A stretch of 64,000 nucleotides of DNA from Enterobacteriaceae bacterium (GCA_902363335.1 CABIZV010000002.1:186001-250000); one strand, 5' to 3'. Positions 25,270 to 34,626 are shown, numbered from the stretch's first letter. Program-made: numbers and translations. The notes: generated from the sequence alone by a model not told the origin.

Positions 25270-25668
25270 ATGCAGACACAAATCAAAGTTCGCGGTTATC
25301 ACCTGGATGTCTATCAACACGTTAATAACGCTCGTTATCTGGAATTTCTTGAAGAAGCTCGCTGGGATGGTCTGGAAAGCAGTGCGGGATTCCAATGGAT
25401 GAGTGCGAACCACATCGCCTTTGTTGTCGTAAACATCAACATTAACTACCGCCGTCCGGCAGTGCTTGGCGATCTGCTGACGGTAACCAGTAAAGTCGAG
25501 CAGCTTAATGGGAAAAGCGGTGTGCTAAGCCAGGTGGTGACGCTTGAGCCTGAAGGCCAGGTGGTTGCCGATGCGCTAATTACTTTCGTGTGTATCGACC
25601 TGAAAACGCAGAAAGCGCTGGCGCTGGAAGGGGAGTTGCGGGAACACCTGGAAGCGATGGTTGAGTGA
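25270..25668 (+). CDS. fadM: Long-chain acyl-CoA thioesterase III
   Basis: A 132-residue hot-dog-fold 4-hydroxybenzoyl-CoA-type thioesterase (formerly ybaW). The active-site segment VYQHVNNARYLEFLEEARW near residues 14-32 is typical, as is the strand FVVVNININYRRPAVLGD. FadM hydrolyses long-chain, mainly unsaturated acyl-CoA intermediates arising in beta-oxidation. ATAAGGCTATGGCGCT shows a ribosome site upstream of the chosen start. A FadR-like site lies about 35 bases upstream. Same length as in E. coli. Confidence 0.93.
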   Translation: MQTQIKVRGYHLDVYQHVNNARYLEFLEEARWDGLESSAGFQWMSANHIAFVVVNININYRRPAVLGDLLTVTSKVEQLNGKSGVLSQVVTLEPEGQVVADALITFVCIDLKTQKALALEGELREHLEAMVE

Positions 25669-25677
25669 TGTGCCAGC

Positions 25678-25860
25678 CCCGGGGGCGGCGTAAACGCCTT
25701 GCCCGGGCTACGGTGGAGTAGTGTTTGTGACTCGGGCTACCTGTCCCGGGGGCGGCGTAAACGCCTTGCCCGGGCTACGGTGGTGCACTGTTTGTGACCC
25801 GGGCTACCGGTATGTAAATTTGTAGCCCGGCCAAGCGCAGCGCCGCCGGGAATATCGCCG
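25678..25860. repeat. REP/BIME cluster between fadM and queC
   Basis: Two 63-bp copies (25678-25740 and 25745-25807) begin CCCGGGGGCGGCGTAAACGC and differ at only a few bases, a 67-bp period. A third, inverted element follows (GTAGCCCGGCCAAGCGCAGC, from 25823) and the array ends at the queC stop. These are REP-type palindromes arranged as a BIME between convergent genes, where they can stabilise 3' ends or bind gyrase/IHF. Confidence 0.85.
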
Positions 25861-25863
25861 GGC

Positions 25864-26559
25864 TTATTTTAACCCCGTTTTCTGCTTCATCGCCGCCATC
25901 ACCCCCGGCTTATCCGCCAGATAATGGTTCAATCCATTAGCGCGCAGGCTACACGCCGCACAATGACCACAGCCGTCGCCCTTAATGCCGTTGTAGCAGG
26001 TCAGGGTTTCGCTACGCACCAGGTCGAGCTTGCCCCAGTAGTCCGCCAGCGCCCAGGTTTGTGCTTTATCCAGCCACATCAGCGGCGTTTCGAATCGAAT
26101 ATCTTTCGCCATCCCTAAACTTACCGCGTCATGTAACGCTTTCACGAATTCATCGCGGCAGTCCGGGTAGCCGGAAAAGTCAGTTTCACACACGCCGGTA
26201 ATGATGGCTTCAGCCTGCACCTGGTAGGCATAAATGGCCGTCAGCGTCAGGAACAGAATATTGCGTCCGGGGACGAAGGTATTCGGAATACCGCTGGCGT
26301 CAGGTTCGTAATCAGGTACCGGGATGCTATCGCGAGTCAGGCTACTGACGGCCAGTTCGTTTAATAGCGTGACATCCAGCACCTTGTGCGCGCGTGCGCC
26401 CAGCGTGATAGCCAGTTCACGGGCGACCTCAATTTCAGCGCTATGGCGCTGGCCATAATCAAACGTGACGCAGTGCACTTCATCATATTGATGCAGCGCC
26501 TGAACCAGGCATGTAGTGGAATCTTGTCCACCGCTAAAGACGACAACGGCACGTTTCAT
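25864..26559 (-). CDS. queC: 7-cyano-7-deazaguanine (preQ0) synthase QueC
   Basis: A 231-residue enzyme that converts 7-carboxy-7-deazaguanine to preQ0 with ATP and ammonia, in the queuosine tRNA pathway. The PP-loop ATP pyrophosphatase motif VFSGGQDSTTC is at residues 7-17. The zinc site is the C-terminal cysteine group in ETLTCYNGIKGDGCGHCAAC. Same length as E. coli QueC. It is convergent with fadM across the REP cluster. Confidence 0.97.
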   Translation of the reverse strand: MKRAVVVFSGGQDSTTCLVQALHQYDEVHCVTFDYGQRHSAEIEVARELAITLGARAHKVLDVTLLNELAVSSLTRDSIPVPDYEPDASGIPNTFVPGRNILFLTLTAIYAYQVQAEAIITGVCETDFSGYPDCRDEFVKALHDAVSLGMAKDIRFETPLMWLDKAQTWALADYWGKLDLVRSETLTCYNGIKGDGCGHCAACSLRANGLNHYLADKPGVMAAMKQKTGLK

Positions 26560-26626
26560 GGCTTTTCCTGTCTGTGACTCTAAAAGCCGTTATGGTAACG
26601 CCTGCGCGCTGCGTCGACCAGCTTCT

Positions 26627-28327
26627 TCAGCGAGAGGCTGGCGGTAGCCAGGCCTCGGAAAAATCAAACCAGCCGCGAGCGTTCAGGTGAATGCCGTTAA
26701 CTCCCGGAGGGGCGCTAACTTGATATTGATAATTAAATAACGGCGTCAAAATGGCATCGCGCATCAGATGAGTAAAAAGAGGCTTTAGCGCGGCAATACG
26801 CCGTTCATCATCGGGCTCGGCCTGCGCGTTATCTAGCGCGTTCTGCACATGCAGCGCCTGGGCATCGGTAAATAGCGCCGGCCACAGCGCATCACAGCGT
26901 AACCACTGCTCAAGCGCATATTCCGGCATTTCACTAATAAGCCGGTCACCCATAAACAGATCGGCCTGCGGGAGATCCGAGCAACCGTTCCAGCTTTTCG
27001 CGTCGTAAAAAATTACCGTTAGTTCGCAGCCCAGTTTTGCCAGCGCCGCCTTAAGTTGTTCCGCCATCGTGTGCAGTTCAACGGGCAGATGATAGATGAG
27101 AGTCAGGCTGGGGGGCAGAGATACATCACTATTTTCGTGGGGTAGCGGGATGGCCCAGCCGGGCAGCATCTCTTCGCTGGGGGTAATCAGATTTTCACCC
27201 AGCGGTAGGCTTTGCAGCAGCCCGGAGCGGTGAATCAAGGCGATGACCCGCTGCGCTTGCGCTTTACTCAAGCGTGGACTCTGGCGCAGCGCCAGATAAC
27301 AAAATCCAAGGCTGATGCTGTGACTCACCAGCCGTAATTTCCCCAGCTCCTCGGGCTTACCAATCGCGATTTGTACCGGGTGCTGGCAGCTGGTTCCCAA
27401 ACCTTGTTCAAAAAGCTGCGGGGTTATCCAGTATTCAATTGCTTGCAGTAATGGGTGGCTGTGATGATAGCGATGGTGACTCTCTATCCGCACCAGTTCC
27501 GGTTCAAAAATCTTGAGCATAAAAGGGCCGGTGCCCTGTTGCGGCTCGTCCGGGTGCGCCAGCACGCTGCAATAGCTTGCCAGCCGATGGGGAAGCCAGT
27601 AATCCGGGCGATGCAGGGAAAAGGTCAGACACTGGGGATGCGTCTGGCTAATCTCCCTGACGCTTGAGAACAATCTCGCCAGTTCAGGCAGCGCCAGCAG
27701 CATCAGCAGACGGCGGCGAAGCTGATCGGTTTCCACCCCATCGCCATTATGCCAATGCAGCGTTGAGCGAATATAGAATTGCCAGGTTAACCCGTCGGCT
27801 GAAACCGACCAGTGGTGCGCCAGATCGCCCTGTGGCTGAGAGGCTTCCCGGTTAAAGCGGGTGAGCCCAGAGTAAATTTGTCCGGCAAGATGTTGTTCGG
27901 CGCGCCCGGCCAGAAAACCAGGATGCAGAGGCTCCAGCGGTCGATAGTAAGGAATACGCAGCGTAGGCGTATTGTTTTGCCACTGGCCGCCCAGAAACGG
28001 ATGCAGCAATGCCCGCAGCTCCACCGGCGCGATCTGCGCCAGCTCCAGGGCGTTGTGCTGTTGCCCGCGATTAAGTGCGGTTTCCATCATCTCGTTACGC
28101 AGCGTTTCCGGCGCGGTAAGAAACGTCAAACGCCCGCGCTTGCCGCGCCCGGACTGCGCCTGCCAGGTGAGCCAGCCTGCCTCCTGCGCCTGACGCAGCA
28201 GCGTACGCACGTGACGCTCGCTACAAAAACAGCGCTCTGCCAGTTCGGCGATGGTTACCTGTTGCGCTTCCCCCTGCGACGGCTGCCACAGGCGCTGGAA
28301 CTGATTCAAACGATTTAGCAGTCGCAT
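26627..28327 (-). CDS. ybaE: SgrR-family transcriptional regulator with solute-binding-like domain (YbaE)
   Basis: A 566-residue protein. The N-terminus (MRLLNRLNQFQRLWQ, then ITIAELAERCFCSERHVRTL region) is an SgrR-type winged helix; the remaining ~450 residues resemble the periplasmic peptide/nickel-binding protein fold (family 5), here cytoplasmic since no signal peptide exists. SgrR senses sugar-phosphate stress; the ligand and targets of YbaE are unknown. The start at 28327 gives exactly the E. coli length; five extra upstream codons are unlikely to be used. Divergent from cof. Confidence 0.9.
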   Translation of the reverse strand: MRLLNRLNQFQRLWQPSQGEAQQVTIAELAERCFCSERHVRTLLRQAQEAGWLTWQAQSGRGKRGRLTFLTAPETLRNEMMETALNRGQQHNALELAQIAPVELRALLHPFLGGQWQNNTPTLRIPYYRPLEPLHPGFLAGRAEQHLAGQIYSGLTRFNREASQPQGDLAHHWSVSADGLTWQFYIRSTLHWHNGDGVETDQLRRRLLMLLALPELARLFSSVREISQTHPQCLTFSLHRPDYWLPHRLASYCSVLAHPDEPQQGTGPFMLKIFEPELVRIESHHRYHHSHPLLQAIEYWITPQLFEQGLGTSCQHPVQIAIGKPEELGKLRLVSHSISLGFCYLALRQSPRLSKAQAQRVIALIHRSGLLQSLPLGENLITPSEEMLPGWAIPLPHENSDVSLPPSLTLIYHLPVELHTMAEQLKAALAKLGCELTVIFYDAKSWNGCSDLPQADLFMGDRLISEMPEYALEQWLRCDALWPALFTDAQALHVQNALDNAQAEPDDERRIAALKPLFTHLMRDAILTPLFNYQYQVSAPPGVNGIHLNARGWFDFSEAWLPPASR

Positions 28328-28426
28328 ATAAACCCGGAACAATAAATATTAACTATTCAGTATTACTTCCGTATATCTCAGCGGATACTGGGTGGCAAGA
28401 AAAAGCGAACACAGGCGGAATAAAAA

Positions 28427-29245
28427 ATGGCAAGACTCGCAGCGTTTGATATGGATGGCACCCTTTTGATGCCGGACCACCGTTTAGGTGAGCGCACAGT
28501 CGCGGTATTAAAGAGACTGCGCGAGCGCGATATCACGCTGACTTTTGCCACCGGTCGCCATGTGCTCGAGATGCGCCCCCTTGTAGAAGCCTTATCCCTG
28601 AACGCCTTTTTGATAACCGGTAACGGCACGCGCATTCACTCCCAGCAGGGGGAGGTGATGCACCGCAGCGATCTCAGCCCGGACGTTGCGGAGCAGGTGC
28701 TGTATAGCCACTGGGAGACAAAGGCCAGCGTTCACGTTTTTAATGATGAGGGTTGGTTCACCGGCAAGGATATTCCTGATTTGTTGTTAGCGCATGTCTA
28801 TAGCGGCTTTCGTTATCAGCTCCGCGACTTGCGAAGGATCCCGGCGCATCAGGTAACCAAAATCTGTTTCTGTGGCGATCACGACGATCTCTGCCGCTTG
28901 CGCATCCAGCTGGTTGAAGCGCTGGATAAGCGCGCTGATATCTGTTTCTCGGCGGTGGACTGTCTGGAAGTGTTACCGCTCGGCAGTAACAAAGGCGCAG
29001 CGCTGTCGGTACTGGGCGCGCATCTGGGGGTTGGAATGGACGAATGCATGGCCTTTGGCGATGCAATGAACGACCGTGAGATGCTGGGGCTGGTGGGCCG
29101 TGGTGTGATTATGGGGAATGCAATGGGGCAACTCAAAGCCGCGCTGCCCCATCTACCTATTATTGGAAACTGCAACAATCAGGCGGTTTCTCACTATTTA
29201 ACGCATTGGCTGGATAAACCAAACCTTCCTTATTCCCCCGAATAG
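28427..29245 (+). CDS. cof: HMP-PP phosphatase Cof (HAD superfamily)
   Basis: A 272-residue haloacid-dehalogenase phosphatase of the Cof/IIB class. Motif I is FDMDGTLL (residues 7-14), motif II lies in LTFATGRH, the lysine and motif IV are in GSNKGAALSVLG and AFGDAMNDREML. In E. coli Cof hydrolyses the thiamin precursor HMP-PP and other phosphates. GGCGGAATAAAAA lies upstream of the ATG. A strong terminator follows. Confidence 0.95.
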   Translation: MARLAAFDMDGTLLMPDHRLGERTVAVLKRLRERDITLTFATGRHVLEMRPLVEALSLNAFLITGNGTRIHSQQGEVMHRSDLSPDVAEQVLYSHWETKASVHVFNDEGWFTGKDIPDLLLAHVYSGFRYQLRDLRRIPAHQVTKICFCGDHDDLCRLRIQLVEALDKRADICFSAVDCLEVLPLGSNKGAALSVLGAHLGVGMDECMAFGDAMNDREMLGLVGRGVIMGNAMGQLKAALPHLPIIGNCNNQAVSHYLTHWLDKPNLPYSPE

Positions 29246-29259
29246 AGAGATCTTCCAGC

Positions 29260-29292
29260 AAGCCAGGCTCAGATGATGCCTGGCTTTTTTTT
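29260..29292 (+). terminator. Terminator between cof and the desulfhydrase gene
   Basis: AGCCAGGC (29260-29267) pairs with GCCTGGCT (29278-29285) and is followed by eight T. It lies just beside the convergent minus-strand stop at 29291. Confidence 0.88.
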
Positions 29293-30340
29293 ATTGACTG
29301 AGTAGCTGCTGAATCTGGCTGTGCCACGGCGCAACATCGCCAATATGGCTCGCTACCCACTGCGGGTTGTAATAGGTATCGAGATAGCGCTCACCGCTGT
29401 CGCACAGCAGCGTCACAATCGACCCGGTTTTTCCTTCGGCGCGCATTTGTGCCGCAAGCTGCAACGCTCCCCACATGTTGGTGCCGGTCGATGCACCAAC
29501 CTTGCGGCCAAGCTGGGTTTCCAGCCACTGCGCGGTGGCGACGCTGGCGGCATCAGGTACGCGTAGCATGTTATCCACCACATCAGGAATAAAAGAGGGC
29601 TCGACGCGAGGGCGGCCGATGCCTTCAATTTTACTGCCCACGGTACCGCGCAGGCTGGCGTCACGGCTCTGCCAGTAGTCCATAAAGACCGAGTTCTCCG
29701 GGTCGACCACCATCAGCTGCGTTTCATAACCCTGGCAGCGGATATAGCGACCAATGGTCGCGGAAGTGCCGCCGGTACCCGCACTCATCACCACCCATGC
29801 TGGTACGGGATTGGGTTCATGTGACATCTGACGGAAAATGCTGTCGGCAATATTGTTATTTCCACGCCAGTCGGTGGCGCGCTCGGCGTAGGTGAACTGA
29901 TCCATATAGTGACCGTTCAGTTCGCGTGCCAGCATTTCGGAAGCCGCGTAGATTTCACAGGCGCTCTCAACAAAGTGGCAGCGTCCGCCGTAAAATTCGA
30001 TCTGCTCGATTTTTCGTTTTGCCGTGCACGAAGGCATTACCGCGATAAACGGCAGCCCAAGCAGACGGGCGAAATAGGCCTCAGAAACCGCCGTTGAGCC
30101 AGACGATGACTCAATAATGGTGGTGCCTTCTTTAATCCAGCCGTTGCAAAGGCCGTACAGAAACAATGAACGCGCCAGACGGTGCTTCAGGCTGCCGGTG
30201 GGATGAGTGCTTTCATCCTTTAAATACAGTTGAATGCCGGGAAAAGCCGGAAGCGCCAGGCGAATCAAATGCGTGTCGGCGCTGCGTTGGTAATCGGCGT
30301 TAATTTCGCTTATCGCGTGTTTAACCCAGGTGCTATTCAT
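29291..30340 (-). CDS. cdsH: PLP-dependent cysteine desulfhydrase (CdsH-like)
   Basis: A 349-residue fold-type II PLP enzyme of the cysteine synthase/CBS family. The Schiff-base lysine is K52 in HPTGSLKHRLARS, the substrate loop is ESSSGSTAVSEAYF and the phosphate-binding loop is MSAGTGGTSATIG. Salmonella and Pantoea have a homologue next to the decR/ybaO gene that degrades L-cysteine to pyruvate, sulfide and ammonia. Here too it is divergent from decR, so DecR very likely switches it on when cysteine is high. The desulfhydrase function is taken from those relatives. Confidence 0.85.
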   Translation of the reverse strand: MNSTWVKHAISEINADYQRSADTHLIRLALPAFPGIQLYLKDESTHPTGSLKHRLARSLFLYGLCNGWIKEGTTIIESSSGSTAVSEAYFARLLGLPFIAVMPSCTAKRKIEQIEFYGGRCHFVESACEIYAASEMLARELNGHYMDQFTYAERATDWRGNNNIADSIFRQMSHEPNPVPAWVVMSAGTGGTSATIGRYIRCQGYETQLMVVDPENSVFMDYWQSRDASLRGTVGSKIEGIGRPRVEPSFIPDVVDNMLRVPDAASVATAQWLETQLGRKVGASTGTNMWGALQLAAQMRAEGKTGSIVTLLCDSGERYLDTYYNPQWVASHIGDVAPWHSQIQQLLSQ

Positions 30341-30455
30341 GGTGATTATCCGTTTGTCATTTTGTGCCTAGCTTAGCGAATAGCACAGAAAAAATTGTTG
30401 CCATCTTGCCTTTAAAATAGAATCAACTTAGAAAAGTTTTCTCCCGGTGGCCCTT

Positions 30456-30914
30456 ATGTTAGATAAAATTGACCGAAAGCTGCTGTCTTTACTGCAGAAG
30501 GACTGCACGCTCTCTTTGCAGGCGTTAGCAGATGCCGTTAATCTGACCACCACTCCTTGCTGGAAACGTCTCAAACGACTCGAAGATGACGGTGTACTGC
30601 TGGGCCGCGTGGCGTTGCTCGATGCTGAAAAGCTGGGATTAGGGCTGACGGCATTTGTGCTGATTAAAACTCAGCATCACAGCAGCGACTGGTACAGCCT
30701 TTTTGTCAGCGAAGTGACACAGATGCCGGAAGTTCTCGGTTTCTGGCGCATGGCGGGAGAGTACGACTACCTGATGCGTGTGCAGGTGGCCGACATGAAA
30801 CGCTACGATGATTTTTATAAGAGCCTGGTCAATCGGGTTCCTGGGCTGTCGGATGTCACCTCAAGCTTTGCGATGGAACAAATTAAGTACACCACCGCGC
30901 TGCCCATCGAATAA
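30456..30914 (+). CDS. decR: Lrp/AsnC-family cysteine-responsive activator DecR
   Basis: A 152-residue Lrp-type regulator (formerly ybaO). Residues 1-60 hold the helix-turn-helix (LQALADAVNLTTTPCWKRLK), residues 65-150 the RAM effector domain (FVLIKTQHHS, EYDYLMRVQVADM). In E. coli DecR activates cysteine detoxification genes; the adjacent divergent desulfhydrase is its expected target here. Translation starts at MLDKIDRKLL, as in E. coli; three extra codons upstream are less likely. A short palindrome AGAAAAGTTTTCT (30430-30442) precedes the gene. Confidence 0.94.
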   Translation: MLDKIDRKLLSLLQKDCTLSLQALADAVNLTTTPCWKRLKRLEDDGVLLGRVALLDAEKLGLGLTAFVLIKTQHHSSDWYSLFVSEVTQMPEVLGFWRMAGEYDYLMRVQVADMKRYDDFYKSLVNRVPGLSDVTSSFAMEQIKYTTALPIE

Positions 30915-30937
30915 CACTCTGTCTGGAATTTTACTGC

Positions 30938-32713
30938 GTGCGATTATTTGCTCAACTCAGCTGGTACTTTCGTCGGGAATGGCGTCGCTATCTCGGCGCT
31001 GTCGCGTTGCTGATTATCATTGCCATCCTGCAACTTATCCCACCGAAAATCGTGGGCATCGTTGTGGACGGCGTATCGCAACACCATATTGGCGCGCGGA
31101 CGCTGATGATGTGGGTCGGCACCATCGTGCTGATTGCAGTGGTGGTTTACCTGCTGCGCTATGTCTGGCGCGTGCTGCTTTTCGGGGCGTCTTATCAGTT
31201 AGCCGTTGAGCTGCGTGAAGACTTCTATCGTCAGCTAAGCCGTCAGCACCCGGAATTTTATCTGCGCCACCGTACCGGTGATTTAATGGCCCGCGCCACT
31301 AACGATGTCGACCGGGTCGTATTTGCCGCCGGGGAAGGGGTATTAACGCTGGTAGATTCGCTGGTCATGGGGTGTGCGGTGCTTATCGTGATGTCGACCC
31401 AAATTAGCTGGCAGCTTACTTTGCTGGCGCTGGTGCCAATGCCGATCATGGCGCTCGTTATCCACCGTTACGGCAACCTGCTGCACGAACGATTTAAGCT
31501 AGCCCAGGCGGCGTTCTCAAGCCTTAACGATCGCACTCAGGAAAGCCTGACCAGTATCCGCATGATTAAAGCTTTCGGCCTCGAAGACCGTCAGTCGGCG
31601 CAGTTCTCCGCCGATGCGGCAGACACCGGCGTAAAAAACATGCGCGTAGCGCGTATTGATGCCCGCTTTGATCCCACCATTTATATCGCCATCGGAATGG
31701 CGAACCTGCTGGCGATTGCCGGCGGGAGCTGGATGGTGACGCAGGACATCCTCACGCTCGGTCAGTTAACCAGCTTTATGATGTATCTGGGGCTTATGAT
31801 CTGGCCGATGCTGGCGCTGGCCTGGATGTTTAACATTGTCGAGCGCGGCAGCGCCGCCTACAGCCGAATTCGTACGCTGCTGGCGGAAGCGCCGGTCGTT
31901 AACGATGGCACGCAGCCGGTTCCCGAAGGACGCGGAACTTTAACGCTGGCGATTCGTCGCTTTAGCTATCCGCAAACGGATAAAGCGACGTTGAGCGACG
32001 TGGATGTCGTCCTGAAACCCGGTCATATGCTGGGTCTTTGCGGCCCAACCGGTTCGGGAAAATCGACTATCTTGTCGTTGATTCAGCGCCACTTTGATGT
32101 CGATGAGGGCGAAATCCGTTTCCACGATATTCCTTTGCGCCAGCTCCAGCTGGATGCCTGGCGTAGCCGTCTGGCGGTCGTCAGTCAGACGCCTTTCCTG
32201 TTTTCGGATACGGTCGCTAACAATATCGCATTGGGCAATCCGGGGGCGACGCAGGAGGAAATCGAGCGAGCGGCGCGGCTGGCCTGCGTTCATGACGATA
32301 TTCTGCGTTTGCCTCAGGGTTATGACACCGAAGTGGGCGAGCGGGGCGTGATGCTCTCCGGCGGGCAAAAACAGCGTATCTCTATCGCGCGTGCGCTGCT
32401 GCTGGATGCTGAAATTTTGATTCTTGACGATGCGCTATCGGCGGTCGATGGCCGCACTGAACATCAGATATTGCATAACCTGCGCCAGTGGGGCGAGGGG
32501 CGCACGCTGATTATCAGCGCTCACCGGCTTTCGGCGCTGACCGATGCCAGTGAAATTATTGTGATGCAGCACGGGCATATCGCGCAACGCGGTCAGCATG
32601 ACCAGTTGGCGCATCAGGCGGGCTGGTATCGCGACATGCACCGCTATCAGCAACTTGAAGCCGCGCTCAATGATGTGCCGGAAGATGAAAAAACGGAGGT
32701 CGCGGATGCGTAG
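30938..32713 (+). CDS. mdlA: ABC exporter half-transporter MdlA
   Basis: A 591-residue multidrug-resistance-like exporter subunit: six transmembrane helices then one ATPase domain. The start is GTG, as judged from the E. coli N-terminus MRLFAQLSWYFRREW. Walker A is GPTGSGKST, the signature is LSGGQKQR, and Walker B reads ILILDDALS, with aspartate where a catalytic glutamate is usual. It should pair with MdlB to form one heterodimeric exporter with one normal and one degenerate ATP site. It follows decR by 23 bases and overlaps mdlB by 8. Substrate unknown. Confidence 0.95.
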   Translation: MRLFAQLSWYFRREWRRYLGAVALLIIIAILQLIPPKIVGIVVDGVSQHHIGARTLMMWVGTIVLIAVVVYLLRYVWRVLLFGASYQLAVELREDFYRQLSRQHPEFYLRHRTGDLMARATNDVDRVVFAAGEGVLTLVDSLVMGCAVLIVMSTQISWQLTLLALVPMPIMALVIHRYGNLLHERFKLAQAAFSSLNDRTQESLTSIRMIKAFGLEDRQSAQFSADAADTGVKNMRVARIDARFDPTIYIAIGMANLLAIAGGSWMVTQDILTLGQLTSFMMYLGLMIWPMLALAWMFNIVERGSAAYSRIRTLLAEAPVVNDGTQPVPEGRGTLTLAIRRFSYPQTDKATLSDVDVVLKPGHMLGLCGPTGSGKSTILSLIQRHFDVDEGEIRFHDIPLRQLQLDAWRSRLAVVSQTPFLFSDTVANNIALGNPGATQEEIERAARLACVHDDILRLPQGYDTEVGERGVMLSGGQKQRISIARALLLDAEILILDDALSAVDGRTEHQILHNLRQWGEGRTLIISAHRLSALTDASEIIVMQHGHIAQRGQHDQLAHQAGWYRDMHRYQQLEAALNDVPEDEKTEVADA

Positions 32714-34484
32714 TTTCGGGCAACTGTGGCCGACGTTAAAACGCCTGTTGGCATACGGCTCGCCGTGGCGCAAACCGCTGACGATTGCCGTGGTGATGTT
32801 ATGGGTGGCCGCCGCCGCAGAGGTTAGCGGGCCGCTTCTGATAAGCTACTTTATTGACAATCTGGTGGCGAAAGACATTTTACCGTGGGGCACCGTCGCG
32901 GGGCTGGCAGCCGCCTATATCGGTTTACAATTGCTGGCGGCTGGCCTGCACTACAGTCAATCGCTGCTTTTTAACCGTGCGGCAGTCGGCGTTGTGCAAC
33001 AGTTAAGAATTGATGTCATGGATGCCGCGCTTCGCCAACCGTTAAGCGAATTTGACACCCAGCCGGTGGGTCAGCTGATTTCCCGCGTCACCAACGATAC
33101 TGAAGTCATTCGCGACCTGTACGTGACCGTGGTGGCGACGGTGCTTCGCAGTGCGGCGCTGATTGGCGCTATGCTGGTGGCGATGTTCAGCCTCGACTGG
33201 CGCATGGCACTGGTGGCGATGGCTATCTTCCCGGCGGTCATGACGGTGATGATCATCTATCAGCGTTACAGCACGCCTATCGTGCGCCGAGTTCGCGCTT
33301 ATCTTGCGGATATTAACGATGGCTTTAACGAAGTCATCAACGGCATGAGCGTTATCCAGCAGTTCCGGCAGCAGGTGCGTTTTGGCGAGCGTATTGGCGA
33401 GGTCAGCCGCTCACATTACATGGCGCGTATGCAAACCCTGCGGCTCGACGGTTTCCTCTTGCGTCCATTGTTAAGCCTGTTTTCCACGCTGGTGCTTTGC
33501 GGTCTGCTGATGCTGTTTGGGTTTAGCGCACAAGGCTCAATTCAGGTCGGCGTACTGTATGCCTTTATCAGCTATCTTGGCCGACTCAATGAGCCGCTCA
33601 TTGAGCTGACTACGCAGCAATCCATGCTGCAACAGGCGGTGGTGGCGGGTGAGCGCGTGTTCGAACTGATGGACAGGCCGCGCCAGCAGTATGGCGAGGA
33701 CACGACTCTGCTGGAAAATGGCGACATTGATATCGATAACGTGTCGTTTGCCTATCGTGACGACAAAATGGTGCTGCAAAATATCTCATTGTCGATCCCG
33801 GCGCGCAGTTTTGTGGCGCTGGTGGGGCATACCGGCAGCGGGAAAAGTACGCTGGCGAGCCTGCTGATGGGCTACTATCCGCCGAATTCCGGTGAAATTC
33901 GCCTCGGCGGTCGGCCGTTGCAAAGCCTAAGCCACGCCGTATTACGGGAAGGTATCGCCGTGGTGCAACAAGACCCGGTGGTGCTGGCGGACTCATTCTT
34001 TGCTAACGTCACCCTGGGGCGTGATATCAGCGAAGCGCAGGTTTGGCAGGTTCTCGAAACGGTGCAGCTGGCGGAGCTGGCGCGAGCGATGAGCGACGGT
34101 ATTTATACCCATCTGGGCGAACAGGGGAATAACCTGTCAGTGGGGCAAAAGCAGCTACTGGCGCTGGCGCGGGTGCTGGTTGATACGCCGCAGGTGCTGA
34201 TTCTCGATGAAGCGACGGCCAATATCGACTCCGGTACCGAGCAGGCTATTCAGCATGCGCTGGCCGCCGTGCGCCAGCACACGACGCTGGTGGTGATTGC
34301 CCACCGCTTATCGACCATTGTGGATGCGGACACCATCATGGTGCTTCATCGTGGGCACGCGGTCGAGCAGGGTTCACACCAGCAACTGCTTGAAGAAAAA
34401 GGGCGATACTGGCAAATGTATCAGCTCCAGCTGGCGGGAGAAGAACTGGCCGCCAGCGCTCAGGACGAAGCATTAACCTCTTGA
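32706..34484 (+). CDS. mdlB: ABC exporter half-transporter MdlB
   Basis: A 592-residue partner of MdlA with a six-helix membrane domain and C-terminal ATPase. Walker A is GHTGSGKST; Walker B is the full VLILDEATA with catalytic glutamate, while the signature is LSVGQKQL rather than LSGGQ. So the lost residues are split between the two chains, as in other heterodimeric exporters. The start at 32706 (MRSFGQLWPTLKRLL) matches E. coli and overlaps the mdlA end by 8 bases; a longer frame to 32598 is only mdlA read in another phase. Confidence 0.95.
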   Translation: MRSFGQLWPTLKRLLAYGSPWRKPLTIAVVMLWVAAAAEVSGPLLISYFIDNLVAKDILPWGTVAGLAAAYIGLQLLAAGLHYSQSLLFNRAAVGVVQQLRIDVMDAALRQPLSEFDTQPVGQLISRVTNDTEVIRDLYVTVVATVLRSAALIGAMLVAMFSLDWRMALVAMAIFPAVMTVMIIYQRYSTPIVRRVRAYLADINDGFNEVINGMSVIQQFRQQVRFGERIGEVSRSHYMARMQTLRLDGFLLRPLLSLFSTLVLCGLLMLFGFSAQGSIQVGVLYAFISYLGRLNEPLIELTTQQSMLQQAVVAGERVFELMDRPRQQYGEDTTLLENGDIDIDNVSFAYRDDKMVLQNISLSIPARSFVALVGHTGSGKSTLASLLMGYYPPNSGEIRLGGRPLQSLSHAVLREGIAVVQQDPVVLADSFFANVTLGRDISEAQVWQVLETVQLAELARAMSDGIYTHLGEQGNNLSVGQKQLLALARVLVDTPQVLILDEATANIDSGTEQAIQHALAAVRQHTTLVVIAHRLSTIVDADTIMVLHRGHAVEQGSHQQLLEEKGRYWQMYQLQLAGEELAASAQDEALTS

Positions 34485-34501
34485 TGCACCAGCGTCAGGC
34501 A
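34485..34501 (+). promoter_or_regulatory. Candidate distal NtrC site before glnK
   Basis: TGCACCAGCGTCAGGCA has a perfect left half of the NtrC box (TGCACCA-N5-TGGTGCA) and a weaker right half. It begins one base after the mdlB stop. Confidence 0.5.
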
Positions 34502-34535
34502 TTTTTCTAACAGAATGCTTTTGTGAAACGCATCA

Positions 34536-34552
34536 TGCACCCGCATGGTGCG
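34536..34552 (+). promoter_or_regulatory. NtrC (NRI) binding site before glnK
   Basis: TGCACCCGCATGGTGCG is a near-perfect match to TGCACCA-N5-TGGTGCA, about 90 bases upstream of the sigma-54 core: the usual enhancer position for NtrC. Confidence 0.82.
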
Positions 34553-34626
34553 TTTTTGTTTTTATGGCTTTCTAAATGATTGCTAACCTCCCTGATTATC
34601 ACGCTCGGCCTGATGATTTTCATTTC

